Source: Prunus persica
Lineage: Eukaryota > Streptophyta > Magnoliopsida > Rosales > Rosaceae
Direction: 5' to 3'
Length of the DNA: 64,000 nt
NCBI RefSeq assembly: GCF_000346465.2
Contig: NC_034014.1
Location: forward strand, 18,735,956 to 18,799,955
The notes below the pieces were generated by a model. That model had not been told where the DNA came from. It saw only the letters and a list, made by a program, of their open reading frames with translations, and did not search any database. Shown here in pieces: positions 11,976-23,478 of this stretch (position 1 is its first letter; each line of letters starts with the position of its first letter). A program made the translations under genes and the position numbers.

Positions 11976-13072
11976 GGCGATGAGGTGGAGGAGTGAGGAA
12001 CGTTGTAAACAAGATATGTAGTAAAAAGAGAATAAATATATAGAATTTAAGGCATCCGTCTCAAAACTTTGATTTCATTTATTCTCAAATATTTTTTTAA
12101 TATCAAATCAATTACATAATTAACTTAAAGATGAAATATTATTTTGAAATAGGAGAAGTGGCAGGAGATAGAATTTGTGAGAACTCAAAACATGGATTCC
12201 AAATTTCTGTACTCTTGGTCAAAGCATCCGACTTGTTTAATATGGAAAGAGGACCCGAAAGAGCTTTGTTCACTAATGCAAAATGGCATGATTGACCCAT
12301 TGATATAAGCTCCATGCAACAACTATCACTAATAGACCATTCCTTAATTATTGTAACGACTATTTCTTTTCCACACCCGACATGAAGCCTTGATTTGCAT
12401 TCCTCTAGGAACTTAAAATTTGATAGGGAGGGTGCTAGGGTTGCAAGTCCTTACAAAATCATCATTGTTGCAATCACAAAAATCAAGATTGCAGAAGTTT
12501 GATAACCAGTGAACCCTGCCATTTTTTAATTTTTTAAAAATATACTTTGTTGCCAACGAAGCTACAGAATAGTGGAGAATCTAGAACAAGTTTGTCTTTT
12601 TATAAGTCTAGTGTTATTGATGATGTGAAATGCATTTACAGTGAAGAACATATTTGGTAGTATAACTCCAAACTAAACAGTAGATTAATTCAATCTCATT
12701 CATTTTAGATTTTAATGGTTTGCACACGCGTTTTATGGGTTATGAATTAATTCATTTAGATTTAAAAAAATAAGTTTAAAAAATATCGTCGTCGGTTCTT
12801 GTGCAACTAAAGAATAACTCAAGCTTGAATTATATATGAAGCTTTTGGTTAAATAAAAATATTTAATTGGAAAGCATCTATATTTGACTTAAACCCTTTG
12901 GAAATTTTGTTACTTTATAAATTGTGAAGTCTCATTTTACACAAAAACTTATATTTATTATTTTCTGGTACATAAGTTAATCTCAATTGAGTGCTAGTTC
13001 TATTATTCAACATGAACAGGTCTTAGAAATTTGTTCACCTTGAGAATAAAAGAAAATGAATTTGAGAAAAGT
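11976..13072. repeat. Tandem segmental duplication, copy 2
   Basis: Repeats copy 1 from GCGATGAGGTGGAGGAGTGA to TTTGAGAAAAGT. Homology to copy 1 stops exactly where the TGTGATATCCCG end of the LTR-type unit begins at 13073. Confidence 0.85.
12139..12522 (-). pseudogene. Prolamin-like (ECA1/EC1-type) small secreted protein, copy 2, nonsense in leader
   Basis: The ATG at 12522 opens MAGFTGYQTSAILIFVIATM, a good signal-peptide start. Codon 24 is TAA (12453-12451), inside the leader. Beyond it the frame is open for another ~104 codons and reads EECKSRLHVGCGKEIVVTII and SDSCCMELISMGQSCHFALV, with the same cysteine spacing as copy 1. The natural end is TAA at 12139. At the equivalent codon copy 1 has CCA, so the lesion is private to this copy. 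Total length with the stop ignored is 127 residues, typical of the family. Confidence 0.7.
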
Positions 13073-15719
13073 TGTGATATCCCGTTCCTAAATTAATATT
13101 CAATTATTAAATTATTCAAGTAAAAGACAATTTTAACCCAGGAGTATTTTAATGGGTTTAAAGTTGACTTTTTGTTCGAGAAAGAATTTGAGAATTTGAG
13201 TAGTACCGTTGCGTAAAGTGCGGCAATACAAGTTCGTAAACACGTAGTGGGCTCAAATCGGAGTTATAACGAAAAAGTTACGATCAATGGAAGTGCAATG
13301 ACACATCCGTAAATATTTCGAAGTCATATTTTTTTATAAAAAAAACCTGGTCTCTCTCTCTCTCACGCGTCTCTCCGTTTTCTCTCTCCTCCTCCCCTAT
13401 CCCTCTCCTCTCTCACATAGCCGGCCACTATTTTTGCCGGCAACTTCCTCTTTTGGCCACCTCCGGCCACAAGACCAGTACCAAAATAACTAGCCTAGCG
13501 TCCTCTCTCCGACCCACATTTTCTCTACCACAATCGCCCTCTTGTGCCATCAGAAATAGCTCAAAACCCGTCGAGTTTCTACGAAACTCTTCGTCTTCAT
13601 TTCCGACGATTCCAACCACCCAATTTGTCAATCCAACTATGCTTTCTCATCCTTTCAATATGACTTAGTTGATGGTTGGGTTGGTTATGATTGATTTTGA
13701 AGTTGAGAAGCTCGATTATGATCTAAGTTTTGGCCAGTTTTCAGCTCGAATTTCAGGCAAGTTTCGGCCACTCTTTGGCCGTGGCCCAAGAAAAAAAGTT
13801 GTTCCACTAGTTGTCCTGATCACGTAGGTATAGGTATTGTTGGGTATTTTGAGCCACTCATGCATTGCCGGCGCATGGGCCAAGTTTGAGTGACCTCTTT
13901 GGTCCTAAAATGATCCTCGTGTCGTCCTGAGCACGACGGTGTGCTTAGATTCGAATTTGGTTATCGTTTGACAGTCGAACAGATTTTTACATATTAAGCG
14001 ATATCCGGGTTCGATATGTTCGGACCGTTGGATTGACTCCATTTCCAAATATGTTGATTTAGAAACCTCTAGGATTGTGTAGCAACTCACAGATCGAGAA
14101 TCAGAGTCCCAGATGCTCCGATTCAATGATTTAAAGATGACGTAAAATAGTGATCGTCCGATCGTGCCATCGTGAGCGCTCCAACCACTTGATCTGGACC
14201 AAACTTGCAAAACCTGTGTAGTGAACTTTGTTGAATCTGTAGGAACTTTTGGATTATTAATCGGAGGTCGTGGACCCCATGGGGGGACTGGGTGGACCAA
14301 TATTAGAATTTAATCGTATTTTTAATCTAAGGTCTTTTCAAACCATTCCAACTATCAAACCTATTGAAAATGGGCCTAGGAACTTTCTTAAGTTATGCAC
14401 ATGCACTTTAAGGTCGGGAGTCAGGGTTTTGATTAAATATTTGTGGTTGAGTTATTTTATTAATTAAATATTTTAATCGCTTAAATAGGTACTCAAGCTC
14501 CACCAAACCCGCAGGAAAGACCCTCGAAGGGTCAGGCGAGCTCGGACGCACAGTGAGTGGACATTTATTTTATAAATGAATTTTATGCAGTAAAAGTTTT
14601 ATTAATTGATCATGAATGAATTATTTATGGTTTTTTATATTTCCAAGCATACAGTTTGAATTCAAATGCTTTTATAAAATTTTGTTATGATAAAATATGA
14701 ATGGCTTGGAAAGTAGAAAAGAAAATGGTAACAGGGTTCAAGGATTGAGTGAGAAATGGTATTATAATTTTTCAAATAAGGTTTTTAAACCACCATAGGT
14801 ACCCAAAATGTTGCTTTCGAATAAACTGTTGCCTTCGGATATAATGATGTCCACGGACATCCTAGTTGCCTTCAGTTGAGTCAGCGCGCGTTTGACAGTT
14901 TCCCCAAGAGTCCTAGAGATACCCAGACCATGAGGAACGAGGAATGCGGCTCAGGTTGACCAAGTGTCTCCTAAGTTCCGCAAGGAATGCAGCTCGGGTT
15001 AACTTTGTGTTTTCGAGTTCTGCGAGGAGGTGCCGCTTATGTGACACTTGAAATTGACAGTATAATGTGAAAAATAAATAGAAAAATCATGGAATTGACA
15101 GATTTATGAAGGGTATACCTAGGTGGAAAGGAATTATTATTTTTCAATGCTTTCAAATAGTTTTGATAAATTGATTGAATGTATGAATGGTTATATGAAT
15201 ATAAATATGCATACTTGATTTTTGTACGAATATAGAACATGGATTAAATGAGTTTTCAAATGGTTTTTAACAATGGGGTTAGTATGTTGACATTATATTT
15301 TGTAAAACTTTCTTTTGTCCACTCATTCTTTTAATGTTTTGGACCTGCAGGCAGTAATCGAGTACCGGAGCACCACCACTGGGCATTCCTCACCCACCAC
15401 TCGTCCACTTCCTTTGTGTAGGATATCCTACTGTAACCATACTATTTTTGTAAATTAAATTATTCAGTAGGCTTTGATATTGCCCTAGGATTTCTGTAAG
15501 GCCTGAGGCCACATAGATTTGTTGTTGGATTGTGTGTGCTCTAACATCGTGCACCCTGAACGCTTGTGAATATAAGAATTGTATGTTGTACATGTGTAAA
15601 TTATTGGGAAACGAGCAATTTACAGGGAAGACTGCTAATTTTTCGGTAGAAGTTAAACCTTATTAGAATTTTTGAGTTTTAGTTTAAGGGCAATTTGGTC
15701 AAATGTGTCCAACACCTGA
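13073..15719 (+). mobile_element. LTR-type non-coding unit (large solo LTR or LARD fragment)
   Basis: Starts TGTGATATCCCG right at the break in the duplication. It has a C/T-rich leader (~13350-13420), long stretches without coding, and a tail with CAATTTACAGGGAAGACTGC and TTTTCGGTAGAAGTTA. The 5' ~1.2 kb and the tail align by eye with the reverse complement of the solo LTR at 57774-59904; the middle parts differ. The 3' end is uncertain: the CGGGTCTTTTCA end of the other copy is missing and no target duplication was found, so it is probably 3'-truncated. The short frames inside are not genes. Confidence 0.65.
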
Positions 15720-15902
15720 TGAAGGAAACATGCATCTAATACTTAGGAAATGAACTTTAGCCACAACCTATACAACAAAAACATTCTAAATGGCGGATTC
15801 ATTTTTTTTATATTAGTTGAGCTAAACCTTTTTCATTTTAAACCTAGTATCTTAGCTTAATCTCTTTGAACCCAAATAGAAAAAGGAAAAAGGGAATATA
15901 AC

Positions 15903-16068
15903 TTTACCCTTGATGACCTTTTCTTGATTTCTCAAGAATGAACACATTTGTTGGAAAGGCCATTTGTTTCTCTTGATTTTGACTCCTTCACCTTAGATCT
16001 TTACCCTTGATGACCTTTTCTTGATTTCTCAAGAATAAACACCTTTGTTGGAAAGGCCTTTTGTTTCT
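15903..16068. repeat. Short tandem duplication, 97-base period
   Basis: The block beginning TTTACCCTTGATGACC at 15903 restarts at 16000 with few changes (…AACACATTTGTTGG versus …AACACCTTTGTTGG). Confidence 0.85.
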
Positions 16069-18500
16069 TTAAGGCTCCAATATTGGAGTCCTCTACCTCA
16101 CCATACCAAATGCTCCTAGAGATGAAGAGAAGGCAATCAAGAAGTATGGATGCTAGTCTACTTCTTGATTGGACCAATTTTTGGTTTATGGAAGATGAGA
16201 TACAAAGATGATCACTCATCAACCAAAGTAGGAAACTAAAAACCCTAGCTAGGTTTTCTCCAACACTTAACTTATATAGGACAACACTTAACTTATTGGG
16301 TGGGTATTGGGGCTCCATTTGGTCCATGGGTCATGTCATCTTATGTCACTTATCCCTTGGGCCCAATAGCTTTTTGGGCTATTTTGTCCATTTCCTTTTA
16401 AATCATATTTAAAAGCCTAATTCAATATTTCTATATGTCAATATTAATTCCATAATTAATCTTTTAATTATAATTTAATTATTAAATTATAATTATAGTC
16501 TTACTTAATTGACCCGGTCGAACTATTTGACTTTGGTCAATTGCTCCGGTCAACATGTTCACTTTTGATCGTTGACTTTGACATTTGATTATCAACCATT
16601 GACTTGTGTCTCCTCATTTCGTTTCTCTTCATTTGTACCTCTAATCACATTCTTTGGGTGTGTAGATCCGTAGGTTTCCTTTAGCAAGGTAGTGGGTTGA
16701 CTCAACTCCTCAGAGATGATATATGAATTAAATTATACAATTAAATTCTTACTATGAATAAAAGTTAATTGAAACCTTTTAGGACATCCACAAACCATAG
16801 TTGTCGCCTAGCAGTAAGTCACAGTTATCTGAGCTAAATGAGACGTTGTGAAAAAACCTATTCAAATTGGAATGACCGTGCAATTGAATCCTTCTCTAAT
16901 GTCAATAATCCTTATTCACATTATTATATCATGGAATCCGATTGTTAATATCCTAATGTGAATCATTCCTTTTATACGATTATCCTAGTAAGATTTGAAG
17001 ACTTCTTCTTTCAAGTCAAATCCACTACTCTGCGCAAAGATTTGACCAATCATATCTTAGAGTATTCTCACTCATTTACTTAGAGTAGAGATTCATTATC
17101 GTACATTCATTTGCTTCCATGACTCCATTGAGAATCCTGATGAGCACCTTTAAGCTATGCCTAATTCAAGATGACTGTATAGTGCCCTCAAAGATTAACA
17201 ACATAGCCACAAAACATCTATGATGCCTCAGGTCTAAGGATTAGTTTGCACCATTGCAATTTATGAGTTCTAGCTTAACATGTGAGTAAAGACTTCCATG
17301 TTATAACTCATGTGTTGGATCATGTTCAATGTACTTGTTCTTCTATAAGCATCTACATACATATTGATGTGTCTCCACACTTAATGACTTGAGACTTTGC
17401 CATTCCCTACATATAGAGACGATATTGGTCTTTGCAGTATATTGACCCCCAATCAATATTCCTATGGCCAGGAACATATTCAGAATTTAGGGACGATGAG
17501 AAGTCTCCATGTATGTAATCTCATTACATAACTCTCATATCCACTTGTGTATTCCTTGGACTATGGTTGTTCTACATATTGAAAGATAATATATGATGAT
17601 TTAATGTATCAAACAACATTTCTTGCCCATTGATAACATATTATGTCTTTTATCAAAGATGTCCTTAACTCTAACTATTATCTAATTAGTGGGGATTGGT
17701 AGGAGAATTGGTAGACCTCATATGCATCTCCAACCATAATACACATAATTTAGGCTCAACACAACAAAAACCCTAAGAAACACACAAACCCTAAAATCAC
17801 ACCCAAGAACTAAGTAGCTGCCGCTACCACATGATCTGCCATCACCGCCAATAGAGGAAGGTCCTATGAGAACCGACAAAGGAGATATGAAGAGTGTGGA
17901 TTCGAGGAAGCAAGCCACCACCATGCATCAAGATCAAACGATCTATGGATTGGTCTAAATTAACCATAAAACTACAGACCCTACTCCTCCAGAGCAAAAA
18001 CTCATATCTGAGGATGGGTTGTAGGAGATGAACAACATCAACAAACCAGGAGACAACCAAGAAAATCCTATGGAAAAGGAAGGGGTTTAGGGTTAAAGAG
18101 TTCATGGGAGGGGAAGATAAAATGGGTTGAAGGGAGGTAGGTGGATGAGAGGAAAAGAGGGAGAGAGGTGAAATGGCTGTAGAGGAGTGGGAGAGAAGAG
18201 ATTGAGGAGATCTGGTCCAACAACAAGAAAAAGTTAGTAGAAAAGCACACCAAAATAAAAGACAGAAAAGGGAAGTAAAAGCCACACCAGAGGGTGGCAA
18301 AGGAGCCACACCAAAAGGTGGGGAGAGGCCACACAAGAGGTGGTAGAGAAGCCACCCCGAGGGGTGGCGGCACAGCCAGAAGTTTAGAAGAGGAAGATGG
18401 GAAGGAAATAAATTCTAGAGAGAAAAGGGAACCTCTTTCTCTAAAGTTCTCTAACTTCACTCCACTGTGGTAAGTGCACTCTTAGGAATGCAATTCTAGA
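16069..18500. other. No gene recognised; repeat-like non-coding DNA
   Basis: Dense non-coding sequence with several short frames. The minus-strand ones around 17842-18460 are Pro/Ser/Leu-rich and derive from CCACC/GGTGG runs (18290-18380). The style suggests retrotransposon-derived DNA, but I found no termini, primer site or coding domain, so I leave it unassigned. Confidence 0.35.
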
Positions 18501-18506
18501 CTTATG

Positions 18507-18542
18507 GGTATGAACTTCCTATGTAGAAGGGAAGTTCATACC
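18507..18542. repeat. Perfect 13-bp hairpin
   Basis: GGTATGAACTTCC (18507-18519) and its exact reverse complement (18530-18542) are separated by a 10-base loop. It could fold in RNA from either strand. No gene sits next to it. Confidence 0.7.
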
Positions 18543-18862
18543 ATTTTGCTCAGATTGGGAATTTTTTCCCCCCACCTGGGAAAGCATTATTGCAAATTTT
18601 TATGACTAACTTACCCCTATTCTATTTTAAAATACCATATTTTACCCTTACAAAAACTCCTCATATCTCTTTCTTTTTTTTAATTGTTTATTTGTGTTAA
18701 CCTATGCTTTCTCTTCTCTCAAATGTTCAAGGCAAGGCAGCAAGGGGCATACGACTTCCTCAGAAAAGATTTCTCTTAAACCATCATTCCAAAATTCACA
18801 AAGGGATCAGAGCTTTTGTTGCTTGATTACAATTTTTCACATTACTTTTGCTGCTTGATTAG

Positions 18863-19519
18863 TAGAGATGTCAAACGGACCGGATTGACCTGAGCACAGC
18901 CCGATTAAGTAAGGCCAAGCACGACACGACCCCTATCTTTGGGCAAACCGAGACAAGGTAATTAGGCCCAATGGACTGGGCCAGGCCATAGAACATTGCA
19001 GGTCGTGCCAGGCCGAAACCCAATGAGTCGTCTCATTTAAAGCCCACTTATTTCTAAAATTCAAGTGTATTTCTTTTCTCTAATAATATGTCTTAAAATT
19101 TAATGTTTTCTTTCTAGATAAAATAATGATTTTAATTTTCAAGTGTCAATTTTAAAATTCAAACAATAATCTAGTCATTTTCTATTTAAATGTACTATAT
19201 AAAGTTATTGGCCTCTTTTTTCAACAAATCATAAATCTTGTTTGCATATACATAATTGTAAAAAAGATAAAAGATTTAAATGAAGTTTTTGAAAAAATTA
19301 CAACAATAAAAAAATGCAATACATAAGTCAAATTTGGTGTGGGCCCATCTCGGCCCTTTTAGTGGCCCAGTATGAGCACGGCCCAAACTCATATAGGCTA
19401 GAACCGTGGACTTGTGTCAAAATTGATGATTTTCATAAATGGGCAAGCAAGGCACGACCCTTTATTAAACGGACCGACTTTAAATGGGTCGGGCCAACAC
19501 GGCCCATTTGACACCTCTA
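18863..19519. mobile_element. hAT-type MITE, 657 bp
   Basis: Left end TAGAGATGTCAAACGGACCG; the right end, reverse-complemented, is TAGAGGTGTCAAATGGGCCG. Flanks are TTGATTAG (18855-18862) and TTGATTAA (19520-19527), an 8-bp target duplication with one mismatch, the length made by hAT transposases. The inside is non-coding and GGCCC-rich. The 65-codon frame within it is not a gene. Confidence 0.85.
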
Positions 19520-19527
19520 TTGATTAA

Positions 19528-20569
19528 GAATGTATATAATTAAATGAATTTGTATATATATATATATAGCGCTTTTATTAAGGAATTCTTCAAATAAACT
19601 TATTTAAAGGACAGTCTTATAGGGCCCACTCCACATTATATTTTACTAAACTAAACTGTCTATTTTATAGATATTCATTCAAAAATCATCTCTATAAAAA
19701 ATCACTTAAATTCAATATGCAGATGTGATGTTTTAAACAGTTTTCTTGCATCCAACTACATGTTTAGATAACTCACAACATACATTAAATAAAGGCAGTT
19801 GTACCTTGGAAGCCCAAAACAAAGACAAGTGTACAATGGAAAACCAAAACAAAGGCAGCTGCTAATGAATTGGTTGGGTAGAGTAATAGAAGTGGCGGAA
19901 CATGTGTTTATACGTCCTATGATACAATGAATGATGTGAAAGTTCTTGCGTTGATTTGTTAGCAAAAAATTAAAGAAAACAACATATCCTGACATTAAAA
20001 ATGCTACAGACGTTCGCATTAGAAAACTATATAATTCCTTCTTTAATCTTCTTTTATGGATAGGACCACTGGGGCTTGTCCTTCGTTCACTATTTATGCA
20101 TTCAATTTCTACATGCTTCCTCCTCCTGCATGCTTCAGGGATTTGGTCACAACAAGCAAGGCATTGATAGCTAAAGTTTATTACACATAAGTATTGATTT
20201 TTTTTGGGGTCCACCCTTGCAAGGAATACTGTTCTACTGCTCATAATCTCATTATAGTCCTCGTGATCAATTTGTTCCAAGTTTCTCTTCATCTGGCCAC
20301 ATGATTGGAGCTTTTGTTTTTGTGTTTTTGCTTTTGCATGTCTTTTAAGTAGAAAAAGATTGTTAAAATATTAACCCCCACCCGCCTGTGGTGTAAAATG
20401 AATGGATATTTTTGGGAGCAAAAATTACTTCTCAAGAAATTAATCCACGCACACCTTAAATTTGGGGAAGTGGAGCTACAATCAAGAAACATGTTTTATT
20501 TTCTCTCCATAATCACACAACAATGAAATCATGGAATTACAAGATTCACATTAGATTATTTTTGGTATA
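19528..20569. other. No recognised gene; one 178-codon frame of unknown nature
   Basis: The minus strand is open at 20292-19756 (starts MKRNLEQIDHEDYNEIMSS) and at 20492-20289. The first half of the long frame has mixed composition and could be an exon remnant. The second half is hydrophobic and compositionally AT-driven. I recognise no domain and see no clear splice partners, so it is not called as a gene. Confidence 0.3.
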
Positions 20570-20703
20570 TCTATATATATAAAGCAAAAGGCAGAGAATG
20601 GTGAAACATTCAAAATACCAGAAAATGCCCTTGATTAATGCAAACATTAAGAATTAAAATTATTAATTAAATGAGGATAATATGGTAAATTCACAATTTT
20701 TCA
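20570..20703 (+). mobile_element. 5' half of a non-autonomous Helitron, abutting a full copy
   Basis: Starts TCTATATATATAAAGCAAAA after a host A, and matches the first 134 bases of the next copy almost base for base. It stops at TTTTTCA, where the full copy begins. It lacks the 3' hairpin and CTAG end. Confidence 0.75.
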
Positions 20704-20989
20704 TCTATATATATAAAGCAAAAGACAGAGAATGGTGAAACATTCAAAATACCAGAAAATGCCCTTAGTTAATGCAAACATTAAGAATTAAAATTATTAA
20801 TTAAATGAGGATAATATGGTAAATTCACAATTTTTCATATTAAAAAAATTAAAATTAAAAGAAAATTCAGATAATGGATCCTATTTTTATGGAACACAAC
20901 TATTCATTATCTTTTTTAATTCTAAAATAAATTTAAATTTTAAAAAAAAAAACCTCTCGCAGGCGCAGAAGCGCGTGCAGAGAGGCTAG
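20704..20989 (+). mobile_element. Non-autonomous Helitron, 286 bp
   Basis: 5' TC (TCTATATATATAAAGC) and 3' CTAG followed by T. A GC-rich hairpin with CCTCTC/GAGAGG stem arms sits just before CTAG. These are standard Helitron ends (TC…CTRR, insertion between A and T, no target duplication). No coding capacity. Confidence 0.82.
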
Positions 20990-21043
20990 TAAATTATAAT
21001 ACACAAAAGATATATATATATATATATAATATTTTAAGGTGAA

Positions 21044-21328
21044 TCTATATATATAAAGCAAAAGACAGAGAATGGTGAAACATTCAAAATACCAGAAAAT
21101 GCCCTTTGTTAATTCAAACATTAAGAATTGAAATTATTAATTAAATGAGGATAATATCATAAATTCACATTTTTTAATATTAAAAAAATTAAAATTAAAA
21201 ACAAAATAAGATAATAGGTCCTACTTTTATGGAACATAACTACTCTGTTATTTTTTCTTAATTCTAAATAAATAAATAAAATAAAAAAAACCAATTGGCA
21301 CATGCATGAGCATGTGTCAAGGGGCTAG
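21044..21328 (+). mobile_element. Non-autonomous Helitron, 285 bp, second full copy
   Basis: Same family as the copy at 20704 and inserted after AA. The 3' hairpin is changed to CACATGC/GCATGTG, followed by CAAGGGGCTAG and host T. The different stem with conserved ends suggests compensatory change or a sister subfamily. Confidence 0.82.
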
Positions 21329-23354
21329 TTTACCTTAAAATAAATAATATATTAGGTTTTTTGTCTACAAATTAACCATAAAACTTCTTAATCACTCTTC
21401 TACTCTCCCTTAATCTTCTAGGTTAAGTTATGATATTTGCACTTAAAACTCCTAATTTTTTTCTTCTTGTTTTCTCTATCTTTCTTCTTTGTTTAACTTA
21501 AGCTTTGTGAATTTTTGTTCCCTTCCTTTTTATTGGGATTTATGAATTTTTTTTGTATTTCTTCTCTATGTATGTTTGAATATAAATTATTAACTCGAGT
21601 CTTTAATAGTGTAGATGATGAGATGAATATTTATGACAATTATGATTGTAATGAATTGATTAATCAATATGAAATGATATTATGAAGTGGGCTAAACTGA
21701 GTAGTTAGTATCGTATTAACTTATTAATAGGTTAGCGCTTTAGTGCTCATATTCGAATTATTTTTCAAAAAAAAAGATTGTGAAGTGTGAAGGGCCCCCT
21801 CTATTGTGAAATCCTGACTCCACCACTGCCCAAAGGAGGAAAAGAGGGCAATATTATTCTAAACTCTACTGCAATCTTTTGAACTCTTACAAACTTGAGC
21901 GTCAACGTATTTTCTTGCGAGTACCCCTTCCTCCCTCATTGGTGGCAAGTGAAGACGGTGTCCTACTTCTCAACATTGATTACAAGACTACTTGTTGGAG
22001 GACTCAAAATTTTATGCTTCAACAATTTTATAACTGAAAAAAATATTGAATTGATCTTTCTTTTGGTTGGAATGTTCCTTCACATATAGGATGCATATCC
22101 TAAAATTCTGACAATAGTAAATCTATATGAAGCGATGGTTTCGCTGATGCCTGTTTAACAAGCCAATTTCCTAGACTTGAAGCTTATCTCTAATAACAAA
22201 GGCATATGCCTCTTGTTAGTCCAAAACTATGTCATGTCGTCATTAGGATATATGGAATAAAGTTCTAAATCGACTAAAGGTCAAGTGATGAGAAGGAATC
22301 GAAATTTTGTAGCTCTATAACACAAACTTGTCTCAATTCATGATTAGGAAAAGTGAGCTTGACTTAGAGACCATGTATGTATTCATAGGTTAGACGTATT
22401 ATTTACGCATCATTCAACTTGTAGTGATGAGCAAACTCCCTCAACTTGCCTAGAAATGTTGGGAGACCTCTAATTATTGGCACAAAGCCTAATTGTGTTG
22501 ATTTTGAGTGAACTTTTAGTTGGCATGAAGCCCTAATTATTGGTACAAATCCTTTTCTGATTTTTGGCACAAAGCCTTCTGAGTTTGAATATGATAAGAA
22601 CTAGTATAATAATCAGAGAGACTCCTATTTCTTGCTCAATTGCTTGGTTGCTATTTTGCTTGCTACTGGGAGAAATATAGAATTGAGGATGAATCTTACC
22701 ATTCACTATGTCTGCATAGATGGAATGAGTTTCCAGTGGGCTGTGTCAAGTGAAGTCATGAAGTTTTTGGCAATGCTGTCAATCTAGTTTGGAATGTTGG
22801 ATACAGCATCTGTGATTTTGCTGTTGCACAGACGTAAAGGCTATCTTCACTGAAATTTTGCTCCAACATCAAACGTAAGGGCGAAAAAAGAAAAATGAAA
22901 AAACATGAGGAGAGTGAAATCTGTTTGGTTTATTTTGATTTATCGAGCAAAGACCAAAGAAGCAACCCCGATCCACAACCGATCTAAAAGAAACATCATA
23001 CAATTATATCCAATTTCAGAAGGATCATTGAATGGCTCAACTAGAAAAATGACGACAAGACACATACCAAATACTGGTCAAAGTTGGGAGCCTAGAATAC
23101 ACATTTTTAGCAAAGTCATTTCTAGGAGTTCCCAAGTTCTTTGGTGTGCTTTTTTTTTTTTTGGGTTGTAAAGGGTTCCCCAATTCTTTGGTAAATGATC
23201 CGACAAAAAGGTGTGCATTTCCTAGACGACACTTGTTTAAGTATCAGAATAAGGTCTCAAACAAACCAATTTCATAGGAACAATCAGGCACAGAACACCA
23301 AAGGCAGTGAGTTACATTCAACGAACATAAATTATCCATGTTCTCGTTTCTCCC
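21329..23354. other. Intergenic, no gene recognised
   Basis: AT-rich sequence downstream of the WD40 gene. A few loosely repeated GGCACAAAGCC motifs occur at ~22480-22580. No coding signature on either strand. Confidence 0.4.
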
Positions 23355-23478
23355 CGAGCCACCCACTTCAAGAGTCAACGATATGCTCATCATCTGACAC
23401 ACTAGCAAGTCTACCAGGCATTCCTCCTGGTCGAAAGGCCACTCCCCAAACTTGGTCAGTGTGGTCGAGCCACCCACT
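23355..23478 (-). repeat. Extra copy of the 3' end of the WD40 gene
   Basis: The last ~110 bases of the WD40 coding region (23466-23588) are repeated immediately downstream, from CGAGCCACCCACTTCAAGAG at 23355. Read in the gene's frame it still gives DQVWGVAFRPGGMPGRLASV, but it ends EHIVDS instead of SISLYDYS because several bases are missing. It lies after the real stop and so is probably in the 3' UTR. Confidence 0.88.

Noticed and set aside
13428..14467. Short frames inside the LTR-type unit
   Set aside because: Not conserved in the related solo LTR at 57774-59904, where the equivalent stretch has different frames.
17842..18460. Pro/Ser/Leu-rich minus-strand frames of 130-164 codons
   Set aside because: They overlap each other in different frames and come from repetitive CCACC-type sequence; no family signature.
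19756..20292. 178-codon minus-strand frame as a gene
   Set aside because: No recognised domain, hydrophobic AT-driven second half, and no supporting splice sites.
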